Positions 11,811 to 22,603 of a stretch of DNA of 64,000 nucleotides are shown here, piece after piece (positions within the stretch are counted from its first letter, which is position 1; each line of letters starts with the position of its first letter). The position numbers and the translations under genes were made by a program. The DNA is from Hypericum androsaemum (taxonomy: Eukaryota > Streptophyta > Magnoliopsida > Malpighiales > Hypericaceae), in NCBI GenBank assembly GCA_963995505.1, contig OZ023198.1, forward strand, positions 9,973,141 to 10,037,140, given 5' to 3'. The notes beneath the pieces were generated by a model. That model did not search any database. It saw only the letters and a program-made list of their open reading frames with translations, and had not been told where the DNA came from.

Positions 11811-12686
11811 ATTAGGCTTGGAGGGTTGCTTTAACCCGGAAGTCCAGCAAAGTGCCAGACTTGGATCCAGATCCGGTGCTTATCTTTGCTTTATGTTATT
11901 TATTTCATTAACTAGATTTTGTTATTCATGTGTTTTTTGTTTTTTATGTCATTAATATTTTATCAATTTTTATTAATTTTATTTTTAGTTTTAATATAGA
12001 TTTTCTGGGATTTTTATTTTTTTTCAAATTTTAGTATTTCTAGGTTTTTATAACTATTTAAAAATAATTAATTCAAAATATAAATAGTTAAATTATGTCA
12101 TCTCTTTAATGGAAAATTTTCACCCTGGAGTATATTTAATCATCTATCTACATTGTTAACATTTCGTTATTCACACAAAATTTTCTGATTTTTTCTTGAT
12201 TGAAGTTAGCTAATTAATAATTCCAAATGATATCTTACCTCATTGTTCAAGTGTCTTCATCAATAGTTTGACTTGAAATTTCCTTACGTATTGTATTCTT
12301 ATTTTACCAAAGCACATAGCATAATTTATTAAATCCAACTAAATTCGATTCTGACTAGTCAGGTTTTATGCTATCTTGGGTCGTATTTTAATCCAATTTG
12401 ATGTCGATCTCTATTTTCATATCTATCATTAGGGGGCTAGATTGGGTCCACATTAGGGGTATTCTGGACTGTGTAAATTAAAGGAAGCATAGTGGTAAAA
12501 TGGTAATTTATTCAAAAGATTGGGACAAACTTGAAAAAGGGATTTAAAACAACGTGCACCATTAATAAAGAAAGAGGCAGTTATGAAATGAAACAAACGG
12601 AGCAAATCACGCTACCAAAAATCTTCATTGTCATTTTTTATCACTAAATAATTATTTAATTTTTTATTTATAAGTATTATTAAACA
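11811..12686. other. AT-rich intergenic, no gene seen
   Basis: Homology with the region upstream of the SAP-like gene ends near 11810. Beyond it the sequence is AT-rich with T runs and no supported frame. Confidence 0.5.
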
Positions 12687-12835
12687 GAAATAACTCTCAG
12701 GTCTCTGGTATTTTGACACCCTGCCTCTCGCGTCCCCAGGTTTTCTTAAAGGATTCTCCCCCGTGTTTATCATTTTCGAAAACCTAGGGACGAGAGATGT
12801 AGGGTGTCAAAATAGCAGGGACCTGAGAATAATTT
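12687..12835. mobile_element. Small foldback MITE (about 149 bp)
   Basis: Two arms of about 55 bp face each other around a loop of about 28 bp. The left arm runs CTCTCAGGTCTCTGGTATTT through ACACCCTG to CCCCAGGTTTTC, and the right arm is its reverse complement with about eight changes. The end sequence (CTCTCAGGTCYCTG) resembles that of the MULE-like element at 20.8-22.1 kb (CTCTCACGTCTCTGG), so it may be a deleted relative. Flanks are AT-rich (ATTATTAAA left, ATTAAATAT right) and no clean target duplication can be fixed. Confidence 0.8.
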
Positions 12836-12855
12836 GGCTATTAAATATTAATGGC

Positions 12856-12947
12856 CATGCCATTCTGTCATAGCCGATCATGCCATTCTGACATAACCAA
12901 TCATGCCATTCTGGCATAACCGGTCTTGCCATTTTGACATAACAGAG
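12856..12947. repeat. 23-bp minisatellite, four units
   Basis: CATGCCATTCTGACATAACC-type units start at 12856, 12879, 12902 and 12925. More distant copies (GACATAACCAGTTATGACAT) occur near 13080-13130. It directly abuts the foldback MITE. Confidence 0.9.
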
Positions 12948-13646
12948 TATATCATGTTTACTTTAATTTTATACATTTTGGCTTAAATTTTTTTTTATTA
13001 AAATTAGTTAATGCAAAATACGTATAATACTCAAATTGATATAACCATGCATATCATTTTGAAAATAACAGGGCATATTGGACATAACCAGTTATGACAT
13101 TCTCATTTAATCAAGTCATGTCAGTCTGACATTATTGGTCAAGTCGTTCATTGGATCTCCTTGGAAGCATTGGACCTTATTGAACGTCCCAAATTTCATT
13201 CCAAACTATTCGGATTATATCCTACAGTCCGGACCCAATCCAAAACCTATCATTAGCTAACATCAACTCATATTTGCTCCAAAAAATGTAACGCTCATCC
13301 ATCTTCTCTTTGAGCCTATCCTCATCTGATCTCTTTGAGCCTATCCTCACCTTGACCAAACTCTTGACAGCACCATAAATCGGCATCTTGCAAACGCCCT
13401 CGACACAAACATGTTGACCGAGACGTAATCCTAAGCTGCGCCCCCACGTGGGCGCTCCAGGGCTCGACCAATGTATTTTTGGTACATGCGCCACTAGAAA
13501 TCAATGTATTTATTATTTAAGAACTATGGAATTTGGAGTGTTTATTTTCTGTGTGGAATAATTAAGAGATAAAAACACACTTTCCTTCCTTTTCTTATAT
13601 TTTATGGGGGAGAATATTTACTTATTTCTTCTACTCTTCATCGGTT
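12948..13646. other. Intergenic, no gene supported
   Basis: A 90-codon open frame exists at 13222-13494 on the minus strand, but I recognise no family in it. It includes an 18-bp direct repeat (TTTGAGCCTATCCTCA, near 13310 and 13336). The rest is AT-rich. Confidence 0.4.
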
Positions 13647-14012
13647 TCCATGACTTTTTTAATTCCAAGCAATTCAAAACTACTTTAAATCTAAGAATGA
13701 CCATGGCTAAAATTTGGGTAGGATTTTTTGGATGCTACTTATAACTAGTTTGAAGAGTTAAATTTATACACTATTCTCGATTATAAAAAAATTTTAGTTT
13801 AGTTTCATACTTCTATCTCACGGTATGTATCCATGACTTTTTTAATTCCAAGCAATTCAAAACTACTTTAAATCTAAGAATGACCATGGGTAAAATTTGG
13901 GTAGGATTTTTTGGATGCTACTTATAACTAGTTTGAAGAGTTAAATTTATACACTATTCTCGATTATAAAAATTTTTTAATTTAGTTTCATACTTCTATC
14001 TCACGGTATGTA
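13647..14012. repeat. 183-bp tandem duplication
   Basis: The copies begin at 13647 and 13830 with TCCATGACTTTTTTAATTCC and end with CTCACGGTATGTA. Only about three differences are visible (for example CATGGCTAAAA versus CATGGGTAAAA), so this is a very recent duplication in non-coding AT-rich DNA. Confidence 0.97.
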
Positions 14013-15300
14013 GGATCTGCAAGCCCAATCCTTTAGCATTTTACTTTCTAAAAAAATTTCACATAAAATTATGGTGGTACATATAAAACTCAAATAAATT
14101 TTGAGCATTTCATACATTACACATCAATATTTAATAAAAAAATATATGTAACATCAAAATTTACAATTTAAATAAAATGGTACAAAATTTTCCTGGTAAC
14201 TTACATTAACAATTTAACAAAAAAAATAGAAAAAATAAAGAATCATCCTTCAAAATATTTTTGAGTTGGTGTCGGTAATGTACATACGAGTTACTTATGA
14301 AATATTTTGTATATCAATAAAGAAAGTTGATATTATATGTACGTAAGTTTAAAGTCAATATATATTTATTATGGATAAAATGACTAATTAAAATTTAACT
14401 AGAATTCAATTAAGGTTGAGTTCAAGATAAAGTATGAATCATATGATTCCTGCCTTGCCATTGAAAAAGAATTTGCCTATATTTTTAGGATCATTTGCAT
14501 GTGAACTAGCAGGAGATAGTATTTTGGGCAAATTATTCTTGGAGTTTGGTTATATAGTTGACCACTAATACTTGACTTCTTCAACATTATACTTTGATTC
14601 TACCTTTCGAAAAAGAGCACCAGCTCTCACAATGTCGTCTCCATCTATTAAAACAACAACAAATATTTCAAAAAAGTTGTTTATCGCGTCACTCATTTTT
14701 TATAAATGATTTTTCTATCTCATTTTTTATTTTATTATATTCTGGCCTCTTAATATCGTCCCTCTTTTTTTCCATTGAAATGACCACACAAAAGTTCATA
14801 CCCACCTCGTTATCGTACGCTTCCCGACAAAACACTAATCAACAAACGGCGGCGACGGCCTGACCAAAATTGCGGCCCCACCTTCCTCCCGTCTCACCAA
14901 AACCTAAATAACTAGGGTAATCAGATTTTTGTGAACCCTACAGAAGAAGAACCCTAATTCATAGATACTACGGATATGTACGTATGGAAAACCTTGGAAT
15001 GTGAAGCGCAGATGCTTTACATTCCAAATACACTTCCTCTTTCTTTTTGGTCGTTCGACACCTATACACTTTCCTCTTTGGCTCATAGGAAATAGCGAGG
15101 GAAGAAGAAGTAGTCGAAAGGGTAAAAAGGGGAAATTCTGAAAAGTACAAAAGAAAGGGGAAAAGGAGTCGGCAATCACTTGGACGGGAAAACCTATGCT
15201 TGTTTGTGTTGAACCGGATGAGTTTTTTGTGTGTTTGGTGTTACTATTCATCACGTTTTGTGAAAAAAGTATCCGATTTTAAAGTATTGCGAGGATGGTG
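14013..15300. other. Intergenic, no gene supported
   Basis: Short frames at 14594-14863 (plus) and 14904-15254 (minus) have no recognisable motif. Low-complexity T-rich and A-rich tracts dominate. Confidence 0.4.
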
Positions 15301-15317
15301 TCCACGTGACACGGACG

Positions 15318-15390
15318 CCAAAAAAAGTCGGATCTTGGTCTAAGATCCGACTTTTTTCGACAGATGACCAAGATCTGACTTTTTTGGTCG
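15318..15390. repeat. Clustered inverted repeats of AAAAAGTCGGATCTTGG
   Basis: AAAAAAAGTCGGATCTTGG is followed at once by CTAAGATCCGACTTTTTT, a hairpin with a 16-bp stem. A second pairing partner, CCAAGATCTGACTTTTTTGG, lies 20 bp on. No further element structure is seen. Confidence 0.75.
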
Positions 15391-15499
15391 ATAAGCCCAC
15401 ATCTGAAATCTGTAAAGTAGATTTTGCATATGACCTATATAATGGATACTTCGTCGAGGCTTTTCTTCATTCATTTGTCTTGCCATCATCTCAAGAAGA

Positions 15500-15979
15500 C
15501 TCTGCCCAAAACTAGGTAAATTAATTTACTTAAATATTTTTTATATATGTAGAGTTTGTTCATTAATTAAAAATAATTAGTATATTTTAGCTTTGAAATT
15601 ATTAATTCCTCCTATTTTTCAGCATAGCCATTAATAGTCGTTCTACTAAGAAAATGTTATTTGTTAAAGCATAGATACGCCTACATATCTTACCTGCAAG
15701 CAATTCGATTTTTTCATTATTAATAATTTAACTATATCTACAAAAATATGTGTAGAGTTAGTTCATTAATTAAGAATAATTAGTATATTTTAGCTCATAC
15801 AATGTACATAATGTAAGAGAATATTAAAAATAATTTGTCTATTTTTAGTGGATGTTTTAGATATACTAAATTTAGGCAAAAATCATCGTTGTTTATCAAC
15901 TTTTCTCGAAATATTTTTTTTAATGTTGAGAAGAATATTGGTGGCCGACCTTGGCATATTTTTTGAGTATGTTATCTGA
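15500..15979. repeat. AT-rich stretch with a 47-bp direct repeat
   Basis: GTAGAGTTTGTTCATTAATT through AATTAGTATATTTTAGCT (about 15549-15592) recurs at about 15751-15795. No gene is visible. Confidence 0.6.
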
Positions 15980-15989
15980 TTGGTTAAAA

Positions 15990-16215
15990 TTTTGTGGGTG
16001 TGCGGGTTTTATAAACTGACTAACCCCAGTGGTCCGATCGGTTCAATTAGTCAGACCGGTCGGACCGGTCAACTTGGTCAGACTGATCAGCCTGGTCGGA
16101 TCGATCAGCCTGGTCAGACCGGTCAGAGTACAAGTGTGTTTTCTCTAATTGGTCTGACCGGTCTGATTAGTCCGACCAATCTGACCAGAACGACCGATCA
16201 GATTGTGATTTTTTT
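15990..16215. repeat. Array of GGTCNGACC / GACCGGTC motifs
   Basis: About fifteen variants of GGTCAGACCGGTCGGACC occur in both orientations within 225 bp. The 119-codon frame across it (repeating TGQ.GQTDQPG) is a by-product of the repeat. The same word is the hallmark of the hAT-like elements at 22.1, 22.6, 35.7, 37.3 and 51.6 kb, but here no TIR or TSD could be found, so this may be a relic or a different element. Confidence 0.7.
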
Positions 16216-16499
16216 CTTGGTAAATTCCGGATGGTCGAGTACAAAAAGTGACCACCCTTCCAGTCTGACTAAATTTTATCTGGTTCTTAAGGTGGTCTCG
16301 GACCAAAAAATTGATGGAGAAAAATGTATGTTTATATGATATTTTTGTTAATATAAATTATATTTTATTCTGCTAATATAGAATTGCATACTGTTTTCTT
16401 TTGTTGTAGTCTTCATAATGGCTAACAGGGTTATAAGAATAAAGTTGAAATACGATGGAGTAATTTTCAACAACAATGAAACCGCGTATCAACACATAT

Positions 16500-17401
16500 T
16501 GGTGGAAACATAGGATTGAAGAGATGGTGCAATCAGGTGAACATCAGGAAGCACGACAGTGGATATATATGCTACAAAATAGTACATCAGATTACAGAAA
16601 TGAATTTGAATCGGATATTGAAATGTCAGATGAAGACAATTAAGACATATACCTTCTAGTCTTCATTAGACATGTACTCATCAGACATGTATGCCTCATT
16701 ATTAATAACTTTCTCTCTACGCATATCTGATAGCTTCTTACCTAAAGTTGCCACTTGCTTCCTCGGCAAATCTAACATATGATATCGATTTTGTCGCAAC
16801 ATCATTCGATTATTCTCTTGACAGATCATTATGACTGCTACTTCAACCGAATCTACGTTGCTTCGTTCCACATCCAACGACCTCCTTTTCAAAATAGGCG
16901 CGGCCAGCATTCGTAGACTTGCTACAAGTACTTCAGACTCGGCTGCTCATTGGTGGAAACATAGGATTGAAGAGATGATGCAATCAGGTGAACATCAGGA
17001 AGCACGACAGTGGATATATATGCTACAAAATAGTACATCAGATTACAGAAATGAATTTGAATCGGATATTGAAATGTCAGATGAAGACAATTAAGACATA
17101 TACCTTCTAGTCTTCATTAGACATGTACTCATCAGACATGTATGCCTCATTATTAATAACTTTCTCTCTACGCATATCTGATAGCTTCTTACCTAAAGTT
17201 GCCACTTGCTTCCTCGGCAAATCTAACATATGATATCGATTTTGTCGCAACATCATTTGATTATTCTCTTGACAGATCATTATGACTGCTACTTCAACCG
17301 AATCTACGTTGCTTCGTTCCACATCCAACGACCTCCTTTTCAAAATAGGCGCGGCCAGCATTCGTAGACTTGCTACAAGTACTTCAGACTCGGCTGCTCG
17401 A
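16500..17401. repeat. 451-bp tandem duplication, nearly identical
   Basis: Copy 1 is about 16500-16950 and copy 2 about 16951-17401. Only two differences were noticed (GAGATGGTGCAA versus GAGATGATGCAA, and CATTCGATT versus CATTTGATT). Each copy has an 84-codon minus-strand frame (MLAAPILKRRSLDVERSNVD, 16910-16656 and 17361-17107) and a plus-strand frame ending SDIEMSDEDN. The near identity points to a very recent event. Confidence 0.97.
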
Positions 17402-17618
17402 AAAATTCACTCCCGTCGCAAGGCAGCATAATACTCTCTCCTATCTCTAAGACGTTCACACCTATAATCATCATTGAAATCTGGTAGTATCCACCTCTCT
17501 TCGTCCCTGCGATTCATATCAATATTTTTCTCTTTGGATTGCTTATAATAACTGCACATTCAACCTCTTATTTAAAGCCATAATGCACATCGATGTACTT
17601 TTCAGACTACACATTAGT

Positions 17619-17775
17619 CACGGGTATACTATTCATACTACATCCACTCACAGGTGTTAGTCATAGTGCTTTCATGTCAGATGTGGTAGTATTAGTCACG
17701 GGTGTACTATTAAGACTTCACCCACTCACAGGTATTTGTCATAGTGCTATCATGTCATATGTTGGTCATAGTACA
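17619..17775. repeat. 78-bp tandem repeat, two units
   Basis: The units start at 17619 and 17697 with CACGGGTRTACTATT and share CACTCACAGGT and GTCATAGTGCT. Divergence is about 15-20 percent by eye. Confidence 0.8.
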
Positions 17776-18760
17776 ACGACATTATTGGGTGTTCTATCTT
17801 CTTCTTCTGATAACCCTATATGAAAAGTTAATTTTATGCTACAGTTATTTGAGAAGTAAATTTCGGCCAGGATTTTCATTTAGTCACGAGTGTTTTGTCT
17901 TCTTCTTATTTTGATACCACCCACACAACTATATTTCCTTAACACATTTTATGTATATGTTTATTGTCATAATTTTTCAGGTGTGCCGATGAGGAGAAGT
18001 GGCAAAGAGCCAATCGCACATGATGACGAAGAGCCGGAGCGTCCTCAAATCGATTGGAATACTCTATGTTGCTCTAAGTTTGGGTATATTTTCAAACGAT
18101 TACAAAGGCCATCCAACGATAGATCAGACGTCCCTCTTCAGAAACCTACCAAAAGTAACTGTTATTACAAGCTTGTCAAGCGAGATCCAGAACCGTGGAG
18201 TAGAGCCATGGACTTTATGGCAGTTGAAGGTATTCCGTGTTTCTAACTTGGATCACATAATATTTTTATTAATTTTTAATTTATTTTACAGGGATGATGA
18301 TAGGAACCTGTTTTAAAAGGACAAGTATTCAGAGCTTCAAAAATACCTATAGTGGTACTACAGTTCTGCCGGTAATAAATTTTACATTATCCTTTAATTT
18401 GAGTTAGCATCATAGTCAATTTTATAACAAGTATTTTGTATTTGCTTGTAGATGGTTGTAGAGGTGACCCATTTTTAGCATGTCGGAATCGGCGCATTTG
18501 CGACATTAAAGGTACAATTAAAAGAATTTTATTAATTCTTAAATATTTGTGTTATGTAAGAAATTTCTTAAACTTTTAATATATTGCAGGATTCCATCAG
18601 CAGTATTACTGCTACCATAAATAACTCTACCGGTGTTGTTGATGCTGGATGTGTGTTGTATCATAAAAATGTGTGTCGCCTTCCTAGCCTCATCCTATGC
18701 CATATCCACCTATCTCTTAGATCGAATAGAACAATTTTTCCTTCCCGTGCTCGGTGTGCT

Positions 18761-19163
18761 AACTGAGTAATCAACTTCCATCGCTAGGCTTGGACTCGAG
18801 ACAGGAGAACGATGCAACATTCCCAGATTCAAGCTTGGACAGCGGGACTCTATCTTAGCTTCTCAGCTCACAGAATGGTCACCAAATAATTCCGCCAATC
18901 TAAAAGAAGTTTGCCCAACTATATCCGCAACATGCGAAACATCATCAACCCTAGGATGAGCATCCGATACCACAATGGCTTGTCCATCATCCACACTAAA
19001 TTCTTGATTGGGTAGGCAGCAACTAATCCTAGACTTAACCAACTGCTCTAACCCAAAATCAGTGGCAACAATATGAAGTTGATTTTGTTTGGGTTTATAT
19101 GAAGAAGAAAAAAAATTTCGACAGAACATACAATAAATTTAAAGAGAGAAGATTGGTCTTTGT
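18761..19163. other. No gene supported
   Basis: An 88-codon minus-strand frame (18863-19129) lies here, just before a gypsy pol fragment on the plus strand. No family is recognised in it. It could be antisense to a decayed part of the same retroelement. Confidence 0.3.
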
Positions 19164-19369
19164 CGTGTATTAAAGAAGATAAAAGATAACGCCTACAAGA
19201 TCGAACTACCAACGCATATACACACTCATCCTACATTCTATGTTTGTGATCTTGTCCCATATTATGGAGAGAACGATCTGAACTCTGAGACGAGTTCTTT
19301 TCCATTGGAGAGGATGACGTAGATCAAGTTCACCGAGCAGTAGTTGGTAATATGGTGATAACTTTCTCT
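19164..19369 (+). mobile_element. Ty3/gypsy pol C-terminal fragment
   Basis: The plus-strand reading KIKDNAYKIELPTHIHTHPT followed by FYVCDLVPYYGENDLNSETS matches the C-terminal end of gypsy integrase/pol proteins, whose usual form is KINDNAYK.ELP...T.NV.DL.PY. A TAG stop follows at about 19319. No catalytic part is present. It is a short relic, cut on its right side by the hAT-like insertion at 19378. Confidence 0.75.
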
Positions 19370-19377
19370 AGGAAACT

Positions 19378-20095
19378 TAGGGATGACAATGTGTAGGGTA
19401 GGGTAGGGTATTGATAAGACCCTACCCATACCCTAGTTTTTTTGGATGGACCCATACCCTACCCTCGACCGTACAAATTTTTTATTGTTAGATTCATACC
19501 CTACCTTCCTGGAGACCTAGGGTCTGCAGGGTCCGACCCTTTAACGTTCTGCATTTTGATAATTTTTAATCAAAACTTAATTTTTATATAAAATTTAAAT
19601 AAATTCAAGACATCTACTACGTTACACATCAACATTCAATAAAAAATTGATGAAACATCAAATTTTACAATTTAATTTCAATAGTCCAAGATTTTTTTTA
19701 GAGTTTGAAGTACATAAACAATTCAACAAAAGAAAAATATAGCATGTCAGCTTCTAATGATCCATCATTCACGATATCTTCTAATCTAGTTGCGGAATAA
19801 CATAATAAATATGTTAAAGTTAACCGTAAAGTATATTATATATATTATCAATACGGTCTAACAAGGGTCTAACTAAAGTCTAATTAGGGTAGAGTCTAAA
19901 ATATGGTAAAAATATAAGGGTATGGTCTGACCCACAGGGTCTAGCTATGGATTCATACCCTACCCTAGACCCTACCTCTAAACATGGATCCATACCCATA
20001 CCCTACCATAGACCCAGTCAAAGTCAACATACCCTAGACCCGTAGGGTAAGGGTAGGGTCCGACCCTCAGGGTATGGGTATTTCTGCCATCCCTA
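19378..20095. mobile_element. hAT-like non-autonomous element rich in TAGGGTA (718 bp)
   Basis: The element starts TAGGGATGACA and ends TGCCATCCCTA, a short imperfect terminal inverted repeat. It is flanked by a perfect 8-bp direct repeat, AGGAAACT, at 19370-19377 and 20096-20103, the hAT signature. Just inside both ends are many copies of TAGGGTA/TACCCTA, in both orientations. The core is AT-rich and has no coding frame. The subterminal repeats may be transposase-binding sites; this is inferred from other hAT elements. Confidence 0.92.
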
Positions 20096-20103
20096 AGGAA
20101 ACT

Positions 20104-20822
20104 GTGATTCATTCACCGTTTGTGGAATTATCTTTCTATCCATATACCATTCGTTATCAAATTCAAAATATTTTAAGAGTTATGGTATTTCAAAGCAACG
20201 ACCAAAATACAAGGAGACACAAACTAAATTTGAAAGTTATTTTATTTTTGTTTGTTTGATCCATTGAATAGTTTAACTCTTGTATCCTATAAATATCTCA
20301 TGTTATGTGACTAAAAGGCATATTACGACAAATAAATATTATATGAATCAAGTTTAAGAATATAGTTCCGATTTACTTATTATTTCCTACTTAGAAATCA
20401 AATTTGTATATACTCACATTCTTTTGTTTTGTTTCCAACGCCATCAAGAGCCCACCTCCTCACCATCCTGATCCCTACCATTAACATCTCCACGTTGTTG
20501 GAATTAAACTTGAGCTCCGATGAACTCACCGGTATTTCGACCATCCATCGCTCCTCCCTGTGTTACCCTGCTGTCATTGGACTGGCTTTCGTTTTCCGCT
20601 TGGATTTCTTATCTTTATGTCTGTAATTTTTTTCATTGTACTGTAACTCATTTTTAATATAGGCATTGTGCCACTTTATCCCTCAATAAAAATATGAACT
20701 CACCGGTCCAATTCTCGTCTCTCTCTCAGCTTTCCTAGATCCATTTAATGCAAAAATTAGAACCGAAATTTAATAATAAAAATTTTAAAATAGTATTAGT
20801 TATTAGATAGTAATTATTAAAT
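20104..20822. other. Intergenic, no gene supported
   Basis: A 65-codon frame at 20429-20626 has no recognisable motif. Nothing else is seen between the two transposons. Confidence 0.4.
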
Positions 20823-20831
20823 TTTAATATT

Positions 20832-22076
20832 GGGCAAATTACTCTCACGTCTCTGGACTATGGTCACCCTCCCCCTAGGGTCCCTGGATTTTGAAAAATG
20901 ATTATCCCGTCCCTAAGTTTTGATGATAATAGACTCCCGGGTCCCTGGAGCTAGAATATTCCCTTTTCTCCGGCGAACCTCTACTTAAAATGACCAAAAT
21001 GCCCCTCCCCCACTTAAAAAAAATCCTCTCCCCCTCACTTTCTTCCTCAATTCACCTTCTTCCCGAAAACTCCCACCACTAAGAACCAAAATTAATTTCG
21101 GCAAACAAAAACAAAACCAGACAGATTGCTACTCTTTTAACCATCCTAAAACAATAACAAAACATCTAAATTATCACGCAAAGGCTCCAACTTGACAACC
21201 AAAATAGACAGATTTTGAAAATTCCCAATTTAGGAGGAAGAAGAAACAACAAAGCAATAAGAACACCATCATCACATAGGAAGAAGGAGGTCTGTTCAAC
21301 TCAAGAAGGGTGTGTTCCTCTACGACACCATCGTCGGCTCAAGTAACTTAGCGGCGGTTCCCCTGAGAAGTATGAGAGAGTCACCGGAGGAGGAAAGGGC
21401 GGCAAAAAAGGGAAGTAGGAGAGAGTCGCCAGAGGAGGAAAGGGCGGCGGTGGTGGTTTGAATCAGAAGGTAGTGGTCCCTTCTTGTCGAATCGACCAAA
21501 TCTGGTTCCTCCGTATCGGCGGCGGCGGACCCCTAAGCGATGGTGTACTGAAGAAAATCCTCCTCTCATACTCCTACGTGGTGATATGGATCTTCCTCTC
21601 CTTCACCATCATCGTCTACAATAAGTTCATCCTCGACAAGAAGATAATTGGCCGTACCCGATCTCCCTTACAATATCGTCACCACGCATCTCTCAAGTGT
21701 TGAGCTTTAGAGCTTAATTGTTGGGGTTTGGTTGGTCTATTGAGTTTTTGTTTCTGAAAGTTTCTGATTTTGCAGATGATGAGAAGAAAACTGGGTAGTT
21801 GTGTGCACTTGATGTTTCTCTGCTATTTTGTTTTGTTTATTTTTAAATGTTTGGGTTTCGAGGTAGACTAGGGAAGAAGATGAAGTGAAGAAGATTTTTT
21901 TATAAAGGAGGGTATTTTGGTCATTTCAAGTGGAATTTGCCAGAAAAAAAGGAATATTCTAACTCTAGGGACCCGAGAGTCTATTATCATCAAAACTTAG
22001 GGATGAGACAATAATTTTCCAAAAGTCAGGGACCCTAGGGGTGACTATAAGTCAGGGACTAGAGAGTAATTTGTCC
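20832..22076 (+). mobile_element. Pack-MULE-like element (1,245 bp)
   Basis: Terminal inverted repeats of about 140 bp begin GGGCAAATTACTCTC on the left and end GAGAGTAATTTGTCC on the right. The next parts (GTCCCTGG, AAAATTAGG-type and CTAGAATATTCC) also pair. A perfect 9-bp TSD, TTTAATATT, lies at 20823-20831 and 22077-22085. Long TIRs with a 9-bp TSD are the mark of Mutator-like elements (MULEs). No transposase is present. The interior carries gene-derived sequence at about 21518-21690 and a 50-bp imperfect tandem repeat (AGAGAGTCRCCRGAGGAGGA, 21371 and 21420). Confidence 0.93.
21518..21690 (+). pseudogene. Captured fragment of a phosphate/sugar-phosphate translocator gene
   Basis: The frame reads [20 protein letters not shown] and then [18 protein letters not shown]. 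This is the N-terminal end and first membrane segment of the plant KT/TPT-type translocators (Arabidopsis At1g48230/At3g17430 relatives, recalled from memory). Just after DKK the frame shifts: the next frame reads NWPYPISLT, the expected continuation, so about four bases were lost. Family proteins begin MGKGG; here the matching codon is ATC, so the start is also lost. The fragment lies fully inside the MULE-like TIRs. Only about 50 of some 350-400 residues are present, so it cannot transport anything. Confidence 0.88.
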
Positions 22077-22100
22077 TTTAATATTTGTTCTAGTTTAGAC

Positions 22101-22556
22101 CATTGTTTTCAAAAACGACCCGGAGAGCGACCCAGATTTTGGTCCGTTCTCTGGGTCAACCGGTCGGACCGGTCAAACCGGCGATCGGACCGATAGTTTA
22201 TTATATATATTTTTAATATATATTTAGTAAATAATAGGTTTAAAAATTAATATTCTTGAAATATTGGTAAATTTATTTCATATTTAGTATAATTATCTTT
22301 GTAGATTTAGTTTATTTTGTGTTGATTTAGAAAAATCTAGTAGAAAATCTGATTTTTTTGGGTTGGGTTGGGTGAAATCTGGTTTTTTGGTCAAACCTAA
22401 CGAACCGGATTTTTCCGGGTCAAAAATCTGATCCAACCGCCCGGTCTGACCGGAAATCTTCCGGTTCATTAGGTAACTGGTCGAACTTGGTTTTTTGACC
22501 CGGGATTGGCTCCGTTTCACGGTCCGGCCGGTCGGACCACTGTCTCGAAAACAATG
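22101..22556. mobile_element. hAT-like MITE with GGTCNGACC ends, short form (456 bp)
   Basis: The ends are CATTGTTTTC and GAAAACAATG, a perfect 10-bp inverted repeat. The 8-bp TSD GTTTAGAC is perfect (22093-22100 and 22557-22564). Next to each end lie ACGACCCGG and clusters of GGTCGGACCGGTCAAACC. The middle is AT-rich, with no coding capacity. It sits 24 bp from the right end of the Pack-MULE-like element. A sister copy of almost the same length is at 37343-37810. Confidence 0.93.
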
Positions 22557-22603
22557 GTTTAGACCTTAATTTTTATCAGTTCTAAAAAATTATCAATTCA
22601 TAA

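Larger units (their letters stand above)
16418..18760 (+). other. Unrecognised exon-like segments
   Basis: Several short frames are bounded by plausible acceptors: TTGTTGTAG before MANRVIRIKLKYDGVIFNN (about 16418-16510), TTTTTCAG before PMRRSGKEPIAHDDEEPERP (about 17982-18230, with possible donor GAAG|GTATTC), and TTTTACAG before GMMIGTCFKRTSIQSF (about 18292-18370). The order suggests one plus-strand transcript with introns, such as an old transposase or a retrogene, but I recognise no family. The 451-bp duplication interrupts the first part. On the minus strand the duplicated frame (MLAAPILKRRSLDVERSNVD, 84 codons) is also open. Which strand, if either, was coding is not decided. Confidence 0.3.

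Noticed and set aside
13222..13494. 90-codon minus-strand frame (MAHVPKIHWSSPGAPTWGRS)
   Set aside because: I could not connect it with any family or neighbouring exon.
15980..16339. 119-codon frame with TGQ/GQTDQPG repeats
   Set aside because: It follows from the GGTCNGACC array and has no family match or gene context.
19378..20095. Interstitial telomere sequence
   Set aside because: The repeat is TAGGGTA, not the plant telomere unit TTTAGGG, and it lies in a hAT-like element with a clear TSD.
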